A stretch of DNA of 64,000 bases. It comes from Curtobacterium sp. VKM Ac-1393. Lineage in GTDB: Bacteria > Actinomycetota > Actinomycetes > Actinomycetales > Microbacteriaceae. Location: assembly GCF_015350995.1 (NCBI RefSeq), contig NZ_JADKRW010000007.1, positions 124,001-188,000 of the forward strand, given 5' to 3'. The notes under the pieces are model-generated. The model was not told where the DNA came from, did not search any database, and was given only the letters and a program-made list of their open reading frames with translations. Shown here one piece after another: positions 34,370 through 42,428 of the stretch; position 1 is the first letter of the stretch; each line of letters begins with the position of its first letter. Position numbers and translations under genes: made by a program.

Positions 34370-35130
34370 TGCCGCTTTTCCGGCGCAAGACTGCATTCCG
34401 GCAGCGGGCCGCCGAGTTCGATGCGCGATACTGGCAGAGCGCCATCGAGGTGACCTCGACCAATTGGGAAGGGCGCAAGGCTGCCGCGCAGCGAGCAACC
34501 GATCCCACGAAGCGATTGAGCGCCGTTCGTGGCGAGTGGCACATGGGCCTCCGTTACCTGGCCGCGCAGTACTCCGCGGGCGTCGGCTTGGACGTCATCG
34601 GGGATGTCGCTGAATCGGTGGCAGATGCGTACTGCACGTGGGTCGACCTAGCGTCCTCCGACCAGAAGCCGTCGCCCAGCCTCGGCGACGGAAACGAGTA
34701 CTACATCAGCGTGCTGCGGCTTCTCGGCATCACGATGGGCTGTGGCCGGACGACTCGTGCGCGGACGGTCCTCGAGACGGTGGTTCGGCAGGGGGTGGAC
34801 CCGCTGTTCTCGGCGCTTGCGTCTGCGTCCGGACTTCAGCACTCCTGGGATCAGAACAAGCCTTCGACGCCGCGGTTCGCGCGGCCCCTGCTCACGGCGC
34901 TCGAGCAGCCAGTCGAAGCCGGCCGTGCAATCGAGACGTACCTCGCAGACTGGCCGTCGCGGATGAAACCGATGGATTGGATGGGATCGCTGGAAGCAGT
35001 CTCCCCGGGCGACAGCTACGGTGCGGGATTCGTCGGGTATTGGGCGCTGGAACTGCCGGCGATCGCGAAAGCGACCGACATGCACCTCGATGAGATGAAA
35101 TCGCCCTTCCTGCCACTCGATCTCCTGTAG
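34369..35130 (+). CDS. PoNi-like immunity protein (DUF1910/DUF1911 type)
   Basis: A 253-residue soluble protein encoded at TGATG with the toxin stop. The N-terminal part (YWQSAIEV..., LRYLAAQYSAGVGLD) and the C-terminal SYGAGFVGYWALELPAIAKA followed by PFLPLDLL match the DUF1910/DUF1911 architecture of PoNi immunity proteins, which neutralise PoNe DNases by binding. Adjacency and one-base overlap with a PoNe-like tip support the pairing. Base composition is slightly less GC-rich than in the toxin N-terminus. The fit is by pattern recognition; sequence search would settle it. Confidence 0.78.
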   Translation: MPLFRRKTAFRQRAAEFDARYWQSAIEVTSTNWEGRKAAAQRATDPTKRLSAVRGEWHMGLRYLAAQYSAGVGLDVIGDVAESVADAYCTWVDLASSDQKPSPSLGDGNEYYISVLRLLGITMGCGRTTRARTVLETVVRQGVDPLFSALASASGLQHSWDQNKPSTPRFARPLLTALEQPVEAGRAIETYLADWPSRMKPMDWMGSLEAVSPGDSYGAGFVGYWALELPAIAKATDMHLDEMKSPFLPLDLL

Positions 35131-35429
35131 GAGGAGGGGCGCTGCGGGCCACATCTGAAATGACCTACCAGACGGCCCGACGCCGGTGGCGTTCTCGCTC
35201 GATGCCGCCGTTCACCGAGGCGTCACTGACAGTGTGCTGCGCTTGCTCTGGCGTGTGGTGGGTTGCTCAAGGCCGGACAGTGCGACAGCACATCAGGCTG
35301 TTCGGCGGGTCTGACGCGTGGCCGATCGGGCGGATCGCAACGGAGTGGGACCGCAACGCCGAGGCCGTCCGCGCGTTCCCCGGGCACTTCCACACATGAG
35401 CCGGCGCCCCGATGAGGGTCCGGTCGCAG
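35131..35429. other. Intergenic 300 bp after the immunity gene, no confident gene
   Basis: A 79-codon open frame on the plus strand has no ribosome binding site and an unlikely composition. A second frame reads as a protein-like stretch (DLPDGPTPVAFSLDAAVHRG) that soon meets a stop. The stretch may hold a decayed toxin-locus fragment, but I cannot identify it. Confidence 0.4.
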
Positions 35430-36530
35430 TCAGGAGACCGACGCGTCGTCCTCGTCCGCCCACAGCGGGTCGCTGACGGTCCTGGGCAGCGGCGCCCCGG
35501 GCGACGCAGGCCACGGCAGCCGCGTGACCGGCCAGTTGGAGGCGAAGAGCTCACGCCGCCCGGCATCGAACTCCTGCACCGTCTTGAGCTCGTCGTAGAC
35601 CAGGGCGTACGCGGCGCGCAGGTTGTCGAAGTAGTCGTCCCACGAGTCGAACAGGGTGAAGGCGACATCGGAGACCAGGCCGACCGACGACCAGGCATCG
35701 TCCTCGCTCAGGAGCCCGGCTGCGTACGCACCTCGGACGGCGGTGACGGCGTTCTTGACGTCCATCGACCAGAGGAGCTTCGGCGGGCGGTCCGCTCGGT
35801 GTTCGAGCAGGCTCGACCCTGCCCACGGGTCGGTGCCGAGCAGTGAGGACAGCCGGGTGAGCCGTGCCTCGCCCTCGGCGGAACGGCTCAACGCGAGGAA
35901 CTGCCACGACGCGCTCTTCGGACCGAGCAGGTCGAGCGCGAAGACCTGTGCGTCTCGCCCACTCGCGATCTTGTAGGTCTCGTCGAGCTCCCGGCGCAGG
36001 AACGTCACCGCGGGCAGCGGGATGGTGACGAAGGGCGACGGCGTGGTGTCCTGCAGGTACTCGCCGCCGAGCTCCACCCGCGAACCGTACGGGGCGAGCG
36101 ACGCCGGCCACCAGCGCTCGTGGAAGTCGCCGAACGAGGCGAGCGCCAGCTGCTGGAGTCGGCGCTCGGGCAGCTCGCGGGCACGGGTGCGCTCCCGGTA
36201 CCGCCGCTGTTCCCGCACCGGCAGTCCGATGTCACGCAGCGAGACGATGAAGGTCAGGACGAACCACACGACGACGGCGATCAGGAAGCAACGCCACACC
36301 GCCTGGATGCCGTACCCGAAGTGCTGCCGGACCTCGTACGGCGCGAGGATCGAGATCAGGAGCACGGCAAAGAACGCGACGATCGCGATCGCCATGATGA
36401 TCCACGCTGCGGCGCGGTCTCGTCGTCGCCCGGTCTGCTTCCGCGCCTTGGCGACCACCGCCCGGTGCCGCCAGCGTGGACGGACCGGGAACTCGCGGTC
36501 GCCGGGATGGTTCTGCAGTGCTTCCCCCAT
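35430..36530 (-). CDS. DUF1266-domain membrane protein
   Basis: A 366-residue protein with a basic N-terminus, two membrane helices (residues about 42-64 and 78-98) and a cytosolic C-terminal domain. The stretch MDVKNAVTAVRGAYAAGLLS...SWDDYFDNLRAAYAL resembles DUF1266, a helical domain scattered through bacteria near secretion and toxin loci. A TACGAT hexamer lies 8 bases before the ATG. It ends 27 bp past the start of rmuC's downstream region on the same strand. Function unknown; the DUF assignment is moderate. Confidence 0.68.
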   Translation of the reverse strand: MGEALQNHPGDREFPVRPRWRHRAVVAKARKQTGRRRDRAAAWIIMAIAIVAFFAVLLISILAPYEVRQHFGYGIQAVWRCFLIAVVVWFVLTFIVSLRDIGLPVREQRRYRERTRARELPERRLQQLALASFGDFHERWWPASLAPYGSRVELGGEYLQDTTPSPFVTIPLPAVTFLRRELDETYKIASGRDAQVFALDLLGPKSASWQFLALSRSAEGEARLTRLSSLLGTDPWAGSSLLEHRADRPPKLLWSMDVKNAVTAVRGAYAAGLLSEDDAWSSVGLVSDVAFTLFDSWDDYFDNLRAAYALVYDELKTVQEFDAGRRELFASNWPVTRLPWPASPGAPLPRTVSDPLWADEDDASVS

Positions 36531-36556
36531 GACGGACGATCGTAGCGAGCGGACGG

Positions 36557-37819
36557 TCAGTCCTCGTCGACCGCCCCCACCAACTCCGGCGCCGTGAGCA
36601 ACCGCGGCTCGTCCTCGATCGACGCCGGGTCGGCGATCACCTTCGACTCGTCGAGCAGCGACAACCGACGGGCGCTCGGCAGCACCTGCCGCTCAAGCGA
36701 CCCCACGAACCGGTTGTAGTCGACGACGGAGCCCCTGATGGAACGACCGAGCTTGTCGACGTGCCCCGCCATCGTGGACAGCCGGCCGTAGAGCTCGCGC
36801 GAGACCCGGAAGAGCTCGTGCGCCTCTTGGGACACGACGTCCTGCTGCCACGAGAACGCCACGGTCTTCAGCACGGACCACAGGGTCACGGGAGAGGCGA
36901 GCGCGATGCGCTTGCGGAACGCGTGGTCGAGCAGGCCTGGGTCGGCGGCGAGGGCGCTCGAGATGAGCGACTCGGACGGGATGAAGGCGACGGTGAGCTC
37001 GGGGGAGGCGTCGTACCCGGTCCAGTACTCGCGCGCGGCCAGGGCGTCGACGTGCGCGCGGAGCGCCTTGACGTGCTGTCCGATGAGGGCGTCGCGGCGC
37101 GCCCCCTCGGCGCCCGTGGCCGTCGCCGGGATCTCGGCGGCCTGCAGGTAGGCGCTGAACGGCACCTTGGCGTCGACGGCGATGGTCTTGCCGCCGGGCA
37201 GGTGCACGACCATGTCGGGCCGGGCGGTGCCTGCCGCGGTGGTGACCGAGGACTGCACGTCGAAGTCGACCCGTTCGAGCAACCCGGCGGCCTCGACCAC
37301 GTTGCGCAGCTGCGTCTCGCCCCACACCCCGCGGGTGCTGTTCGACGACAGGGCGCTGGCCAGGGTGTCGGCCGTGGCACGCAGGCGTTCCTCGGACTCA
37401 GCGGCCGACCGGAGCTGCGCGGACAGGGCGCCGTACTGCTCGCTGCGGGACTGTTCGAGCTCGGCGATCTTCGTGCGCATCACGTCGAGGGTCTGGGCGA
37501 CGGGGCTGAGGGCGGACAGCACCTTCGACTCGTTCTGGTTCCGGGCGGAGTCGGCGCCGTGCATGCGCTGCACGAGGTGCTCGAGCTCGGCGGAGCGCCG
37601 TTCGAGGGAGTCGACCTGCCGGCGGTACTGGGCGTCCTGCGCGTCGAGGCGTTCCTCGGCGTCGCGCCGGACCTCGTCGAGCCGCGTGCGGAGTGCCTCG
37701 GCGCTGGCGCGCGATGCGGCGGCGTCGACGCCGGCGCGCGACCGCGCGAGTGACCAGGCGACGACCGCACCGACGGCGATGCCGATCACGAGACCGATGA
37801 CCAGGGCGAGGATCTGCAT
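36557..37819 (-). CDS. rmuC: DNA recombination protein RmuC
   Basis: A 420-residue protein with an N-terminal membrane helix (residues 2-22), a coiled coil (about 30-150) and a C-terminal RmuC nuclease-like domain. The domain shows STRGVWGETQLRNVVEAAGLL, RPDMVVHLPGGKTIAVDAKVPF with the D-x-K of the PD-(D/E)xK fold, and FIPSESLISSAL. RmuC limits inversions at short repeats in E. coli. ATG at 37819 is preceded by AAGGT. The DUF1266 gene follows 26 bp downstream and may be co-transcribed. Confidence 0.9.
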   Translation of the reverse strand: MQILALVIGLVIGIAVGAVVAWSLARSRAGVDAAASRASAEALRTRLDEVRRDAEERLDAQDAQYRRQVDSLERRSAELEHLVQRMHGADSARNQNESKVLSALSPVAQTLDVMRTKIAELEQSRSEQYGALSAQLRSAAESEERLRATADTLASALSSNSTRGVWGETQLRNVVEAAGLLERVDFDVQSSVTTAAGTARPDMVVHLPGGKTIAVDAKVPFSAYLQAAEIPATATGAEGARRDALIGQHVKALRAHVDALAAREYWTGYDASPELTVAFIPSESLISSALAADPGLLDHAFRKRIALASPVTLWSVLKTVAFSWQQDVVSQEAHELFRVSRELYGRLSTMAGHVDKLGRSIRGSVVDYNRFVGSLERQVLPSARRLSLLDESKVIADPASIEDEPRLLTAPELVGAVDED

Positions 37820-37906
37820 GTCGTGACCTTGGCAGGACCCACCGACACCGGGCCTCCCGGCCTGCCGAGACGCGCCACGGGACCGACGTGACAAGCCTCG
37901 AATCCC

Positions 37907-37918
37907 ATGTCATGACAT
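37907..37918. promoter_or_regulatory. Operator palindrome in the iol promoter
   Basis: ATGTCATGACAT is a perfect palindrome carrying TGTC-N2-GACA. It overlaps a possible -35 (ATGACA, 37912-37917), 17 bp before a TACAGT -10 (37935-37940). The same motif lies before the tautomerase gene and before gntR. Confidence 0.65.
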
Positions 37919-37940
37919 TAGGGCAAACAGGGTGTACAGT
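37912..37940 (+). promoter_or_regulatory. Probable promoter of the iol operon
   Basis: ATGACA (one mismatch to TTGACA), a 17-bp spacer and TACAGT lie 47 bp before the iolC start. The -35 is inside the operator, so a bound regulator would block RNA polymerase. Confidence 0.5.
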
Positions 37941-37986
37941 CGTGAACGTCCGCCGATGAAGCCGCACGGAAGGTCCACCGCGTCGC

Positions 37987-38997
37987 ATGACGAACCACGC
38001 TCCCCACGCCTACGACGTGATCACGATGGGACGCGTCAGCGTCGACATCTACCCGCAGCAGACCGGCCCGCTCGAAGACGTCACGACGTTCTCGAAGTCC
38101 GTCGGCGGCAGCGCCACGAACGTCGCCATCGCTGCGGCCCGCCACGGTGCCGACGCGGCGGTCATCACCCGCACCGGCAACGACCCCTTCGGTCGCTACA
38201 TCGCCCGAACCCTGCCTGAGTTCGGCGTCGCGAACGCCTTCGTCGAGACGGTCGAGGGTCTGAACACCCCCGTCGCGTTCTGCGAGATCTTCCCGCCGGA
38301 CGACTTCCCGCTCTACTTCTACCGAGCCCCGAAGGCGCCGGACCTGATGATCACGGCGAAGTCGCTGCCGCTGCACGAGATCGAGCGGGCGAAGATCTTC
38401 TGGACCACGGTGACGGGCCTGAGCGAAGAGCCGAGCCGCAGCGCACACCACACCGCGTTCCAGGCGCGGAGCGCCGCCGACGCCGCAACAGCACTGCACA
38501 CCGTGCTCGACCTGGACTACCGCTCGATGTTCTGGTCGAGCCCCGAGGCCGCGACGCGCGAGGTCGCCGTCGCCCTCGAGCACGCCACGGTCGCCGTCGG
38601 CAACCGCGAGGAGTGCGAGGTCGCGGTCGGTGAGACCGACCCGGTCCGCGCCGCCGACGCCCTGCTCGAGCGTGGGGTCGAGATCGCCATCGTGAAGCAG
38701 GGCCCGAAGGGCGTGCTCGCGAAGACCCGCGACGAGTTCGTCGAGTTCCGCCCGCACCACATCGACGTCGTCAACGGGCTCGGCTCGGGCGACGGCTTCG
38801 GCGGCGCGCTGACCCACGGCCTGCTGCAGGGCTGGGGCCTCGAGCGGATCCTCGCCTTCTGCAACGCCGCCGGCGCCATCGTCGCGACGCGGTTCGAGTG
38901 CTCGACCGCGATGCCGACGAGCGACGAAATCGAGCAGTTCCTGAACGACAACCCCGCCGAGGGCACGACGAGCACCGAGGAGACACTCCATGCCTGA
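37987..38997 (+). CDS. iolC: 5-dehydro-2-deoxygluconokinase
   Basis: A 336-residue PfkB-family kinase phosphorylating 2-deoxy-5-keto-gluconate at C6 in inositol breakdown. N-terminal ITMGRVSVDIYP and VGGSATNVAIAAARHG are PfkB signature 1, and NGLGSGDGFGGAL is signature 2 with the catalytic Asp. FYRAPKAPDLMI is typical of IolC. GGAAGG precedes the ATG. It is the first gene of the operon and overlaps the next start by 8 bases. Confidence 0.9.
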   Translation: MTNHAPHAYDVITMGRVSVDIYPQQTGPLEDVTTFSKSVGGSATNVAIAAARHGADAAVITRTGNDPFGRYIARTLPEFGVANAFVETVEGLNTPVAFCEIFPPDDFPLYFYRAPKAPDLMITAKSLPLHEIERAKIFWTTVTGLSEEPSRSAHHTAFQARSAADAATALHTVLDLDYRSMFWSSPEAATREVAVALEHATVAVGNREECEVAVGETDPVRAADALLERGVEIAIVKQGPKGVLAKTRDEFVEFRPHHIDVVNGLGSGDGFGGALTHGLLQGWGLERILAFCNAAGAIVATRFECSTAMPTSDEIEQFLNDNPAEGTTSTEETLHA

Positions 38998-39979
38998 GAT
39001 CAGCCCCGCTGACTTCCAGCGCCTCCGGGACATCCGCGCCGGACAGCCCGAACTGGTGCGGTCCGTGCTCGACGCTCGGCACAAGCGTTCCCTGCTCGCC
39101 GACGACGGCAAGCTCTTCATCGTCGCCGCCGACCACCCGGCACGCGGTGCCCTGGCGGTCCGGAACGACGAGTCCGCCATGGCCGACCGCTACGACCTGC
39201 TCGAGCGGCTCGTCACGGCGCTCGGTCGCCCCGGGGTCGACGGGGTGCTCGGCACGCCCGACATCCTCGAGGACCTGGCACTGCTCGGTGCCCTCGACGG
39301 CAAGGTCGTCGTCGGGTCGATGAACCGCGGCGGGCTGCGTGGTGCGACGTTCGAGATGGACGACCGCTACACGGCGTACTCGGCGCAGGCCATCAAGGAC
39401 TCCGGGCTCGACTTCGCCAAGCTCCTGGTGCGCATCGCGCTCGAGGACTCGGGCACGGCCCCGACGCTCGAGGCCACGGCTCGTGCGGTCAGCGAAGCCG
39501 CCGCGCTGCAGCTGCCGATCATGCTCGAACCGTTCATGTCCGCGTGGCAGGACGGCCGGGTCGTGAACGACCTGACCGCCGACGCCGTCATCACCTCGAT
39601 GGCGATCGCCGCGGGCCTGGGGGAGTCCAGCGCCTACAGCTGGTTGAAGATCCCGGTCGTCGACGACATGGAGCGGGTGATGGCGGCGACGACGCTGCCG
39701 ACGCTCCTGCTCGGCGGCGACCCCGCTTCGCGGCCTCTGGAGACCTACGCGAAGTGGGCTGACGCCCTGGCCCTGCCCGGCGTGCGCGGCCTGGTCGTCG
39801 GCCGCACCCTGCTCTACCCGCCGGACGGCGACGTCGCCGCCGCCGTGGACGTCGCCGCCGGTCTCGTCCACAGCCAGGAGGCCCGGGGCGGGTTCTCCAC
39901 AGATCCTCGCGTCCCAGCCGCTCGGCTCGCGGGCGCCACCACCATGGACTCGTCCATCTCGGAAGGAAGCAACGCATGA
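38990..39979 (+). CDS. Cgl0158-like (beta/alpha)8 aldolase of the iol operon
   Basis: A 329-residue TIM-barrel protein of the deoxyribose-phosphate aldolase-like Cgl0158 group. Barrel strands end in LFIVAADHPARGAL, GKVVVGSMNRGG, AKLLVRIALED, LPIMLEPFMS and WLKIPVV; the Lys in the last is a candidate Schiff-base residue. The group accompanies inositol genes in actinobacteria. No short class II IolJ aldolase is present, so this protein may cleave the 6-phosphate of 2-deoxy-5-keto-gluconate to DHAP and malonate semialdehyde. That role is an inference. It overlaps iolC by 8 and iolA by 4 bases. Confidence 0.75.
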   Translation: MPEISPADFQRLRDIRAGQPELVRSVLDARHKRSLLADDGKLFIVAADHPARGALAVRNDESAMADRYDLLERLVTALGRPGVDGVLGTPDILEDLALLGALDGKVVVGSMNRGGLRGATFEMDDRYTAYSAQAIKDSGLDFAKLLVRIALEDSGTAPTLEATARAVSEAAALQLPIMLEPFMSAWQDGRVVNDLTADAVITSMAIAAGLGESSAYSWLKIPVVDDMERVMAATTLPTLLLGGDPASRPLETYAKWADALALPGVRGLVVGRTLLYPPDGDVAAAVDVAAGLVHSQEARGGFSTDPRVPAARLAGATTMDSSISEGSNA

Positions 39980-41487
39980 CGCTCACCGACACGACCACCA
40001 CCACCGTCGGGCACTGGATCGGCGGGGCACGTGTCCCGTCGTCGTCGGGGCGGACGGCACCGGTGTACGACCCGGCGCTGGGCGTCGCGACCAAGCAGGT
40101 CGCCCTGGCCGACGAATCCGAGATCCAGGCCGCCATCGCGAGCGCCAAGGCGGCGTTCCCGGCGTGGAGCAACCTGTCGCTCACCAAGCGCCAGCAGATC
40201 CTGTTCTCGTTCCGCGAGATCCTGAACCGCGACAAGGGCGAGCTCGCCGAGATCATCACGAGCGAGCACGGCAAGGTCATCGACGACGCCCTGGGTGAGA
40301 TCGCCCGTGGGCAAGAGGTCGTGGAGCTCGCGACGAACATCCCGAGCCTGCTCAAGGGCGAGTTCTCCGACCAGGTCTCGACCGGTATCGACGTGTACTC
40401 GATCCGCCAGCCGCTCGGCGTCGTGGGCATCATCAGCCCCTTCAACTTCCCGGCGATGGTGCCACTGTGGTTCCTACCGATCGCGATCGCCGCCGGCAAC
40501 ACCGTCGTGCTGAAGCCGTCCGAGAAGGACCCGAGCGCCGCCATCTGGCTCGCCGAGAAGTTCTCCGAGGCCGGACTGCCCGACGGCGTCTTCAACGTCC
40601 TGAACGGCGACAAGCTCTCGGTCGACGGTCTGCTCACGAGCCCCGACGTCGAGTCGATCTCGTTCGTGGGCTCGACGCCGATCGCGCAGTACGTCTACGA
40701 GACCGGCACGAAGCACGGCAAGCGCGTGCAGGCCCTGGGCGGCGCGAAGAACCACATGCTGGTGCTGCCGGACGCCGACCTCGACCTGGTCGCGGACAAC
40801 GCCATCAACGCGGGCTTCGGTTCCGCCGGTGAGCGCTGCATGGCGATCTCGGTCGTCGTCGCCGTCGAGCCGGTGGCCGACGAGCTCATTCAGAAGATCA
40901 AGGACCGCGCGGCCACCCTGCGCATCGGCGATGGTCGTCGCGGATGCGACATGGGGCCGCTCGTCACGAAGCAGCACCGTGACAAGGTCGCCTCGTACAT
41001 CGAGGTCGCAGAGCAGGACGGTGCGGTGGTTGTGGTGGACGGCCGCAACGTCCGACCCGACGGCGACGAGAACGGCTTCTGGCTGGGCCCGACGCTGATC
41101 GACCAGGTCCCCACCACGAGCCGCGTCTACACCGAGGAGATCTTCGGCCCGGTGCTGAGCGTCGTCCGCGTCGCCACCTACGAAGAGGGCCTCGAGCTCA
41201 TCAACAGCGGTGCGTACGGCAACGGGACCGCCATCTTCACCAACGACGGCGGCGCCGCCCGTCGGTTCCAGCGCGACGTGCAGGTCGGCATGATCGGCAT
41301 CAACGTCCCGATCCCCGTGCCGGTCGCGTACTTCTCGTTCGGCGGCTGGAAGAACTCGCTGTTCGGTGACCATAAGGCGTACGGCGCCGACGGCGTGAGC
41401 TTCTTCACCCGTCAGAAGGCGATCACGAGCCGGTGGCTCGACCCGTCGCACGGCGGCATCAACCTCGGCTTCCCGTCGAACAACTGA
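39976..41487 (+). CDS. iolA: CoA-acylating methylmalonate-semialdehyde dehydrogenase
   Basis: A 503-residue aldehyde dehydrogenase superfamily member converting malonate semialdehyde (or methylmalonate semialdehyde) to acetyl-CoA (propionyl-CoA). The catalytic Cys is in GSAGERCMAIS, the NAD-binding SPFNFPAMVPLWF and VVLKPSEKDP segments are intact, and the C-terminal SFGGWKNSLFGDHKAYG is an MmsA hallmark. ATG overlaps the preceding stop (ATGA). It is the last step of the inositol pathway. Confidence 0.93.
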   Translation: MTLTDTTTTTVGHWIGGARVPSSSGRTAPVYDPALGVATKQVALADESEIQAAIASAKAAFPAWSNLSLTKRQQILFSFREILNRDKGELAEIITSEHGKVIDDALGEIARGQEVVELATNIPSLLKGEFSDQVSTGIDVYSIRQPLGVVGIISPFNFPAMVPLWFLPIAIAAGNTVVLKPSEKDPSAAIWLAEKFSEAGLPDGVFNVLNGDKLSVDGLLTSPDVESISFVGSTPIAQYVYETGTKHGKRVQALGGAKNHMLVLPDADLDLVADNAINAGFGSAGERCMAISVVVAVEPVADELIQKIKDRAATLRIGDGRRGCDMGPLVTKQHRDKVASYIEVAEQDGAVVVVDGRNVRPDGDENGFWLGPTLIDQVPTTSRVYTEEIFGPVLSVVRVATYEEGLELINSGAYGNGTAIFTNDGGAARRFQRDVQVGMIGINVPIPVPVAYFSFGGWKNSLFGDHKAYGADGVSFFTRQKAITSRWLDPSHGGINLGFPSNN

Positions 41488-41495
41488 CCCGCAGC

Positions 41496-42428
41496 ATGGC
41501 GAACGAACAGCACCAGCACGACCAGTGGTTCATCCCGGCGGGCTCCCGGCCCGAGGCCGGCTGGACCGACGTCGTCGACGGGCGCATCGCAGGATGGGCG
41601 CACACCGGGCTCCGGACCGGCACCCTGACGGACGGCGACCCGACCGGCACGCGCGAGCTGCGCCTCCCGGCCGACGCCGTGGAGCGCATCGTCGTGCCGC
41701 TCGCCGGGGCGTTCCACGTGGCCTACGCGGGCGCTGCCGGCGACGGCGAGCAGGAACTGCAGGGGCGGGGGAGCGTCTTCGAGGGCCCCACCGACGTCCT
41801 GTACCTGGGATCTGGCACCGCGGCGACCATCACCGGTGCCGGCCGGTTCGCGGTCGCCGAGGCGCCCACCCACACCGTCAAGCCGACCACGTACGTGGCT
41901 CGGCAGGACGTGCCGGTCGAGCTCCGCGGCGCCGGGCAGTCGAGCCGCCAGGTGCACAACTTCGGCACCCCGGCCGCGCTCGACGCGGACAAGTTCATCG
42001 TGTGCGAGGTCATCACGCCGGCCGGCAACTGGTCGTCGTACCCGCCGCACAAGCACGACACGAACGTGCCGGGCGAGGAGTCGAACCTCGAGGAGATCTA
42101 CTACTACGAGTCCGCCGTCGCACGCGGTCTCTCCGCTCCGGCCACCGCCGACCCGTTCGCGCTGCACCGCACCTACGCCTCGGACGACCGTCCGATCGAC
42201 GAGTTCCGTCAGGTGCGCACCGGCGACGTCGCCCTGGTGCCGCACGGCTGGCACGGCCCCGCCATCGCCGCCCCCGGCTACGACATGTACTACCTCAACG
42301 TGATGGCCGGGCCCGACCCGGAGCGCGTCTGGAACATCACCGACGACCCGGCCCACGGCTGGGTCCGTCAGGCCTGGGAGAGCGAGCAGCTCGACCCGCG
42401 CCTGCCCTACGAAAGGAAGCACGCGTGA
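41496..42428 (+). CDS. iolB: 5-deoxy-glucuronate isomerase
   Basis: A 310-residue bicupin isomerase converting 5-deoxy-glucuronate to 2-deoxy-5-keto-gluconate. Cupin motifs with metal ligands appear in PPHKHDTNVPGEESNLEEIYYY and GDVALVPHGWHGP, and NWSSYPPHKHD is the family signature. ATG at 41496 lies 8 bp after iolA. Its stop overlaps the next GTG by 4 bases. Confidence 0.93.
   Translation: MANEQHQHDQWFIPAGSRPEAGWTDVVDGRIAGWAHTGLRTGTLTDGDPTGTRELRLPADAVERIVVPLAGAFHVAYAGAAGDGEQELQGRGSVFEGPTDVLYLGSGTAATITGAGRFAVAEAPTHTVKPTTYVARQDVPVELRGAGQSSRQVHNFGTPAALDADKFIVCEVITPAGNWSSYPPHKHDTNVPGEESNLEEIYYYESAVARGLSAPATADPFALHRTYASDDRPIDEFRQVRTGDVALVPHGWHGPAIAAPGYDMYYLNVMAGPDPERVWNITDDPAHGWVRQAWESEQLDPRLPYERKHA

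Noticed and set aside
35160-35399. 79-codon plus-strand open frame after the immunity gene
   Set aside because: No ribosome binding site or leaderless -10, a Trp/Arg/Cys-rich composition and no similarity I recognise.
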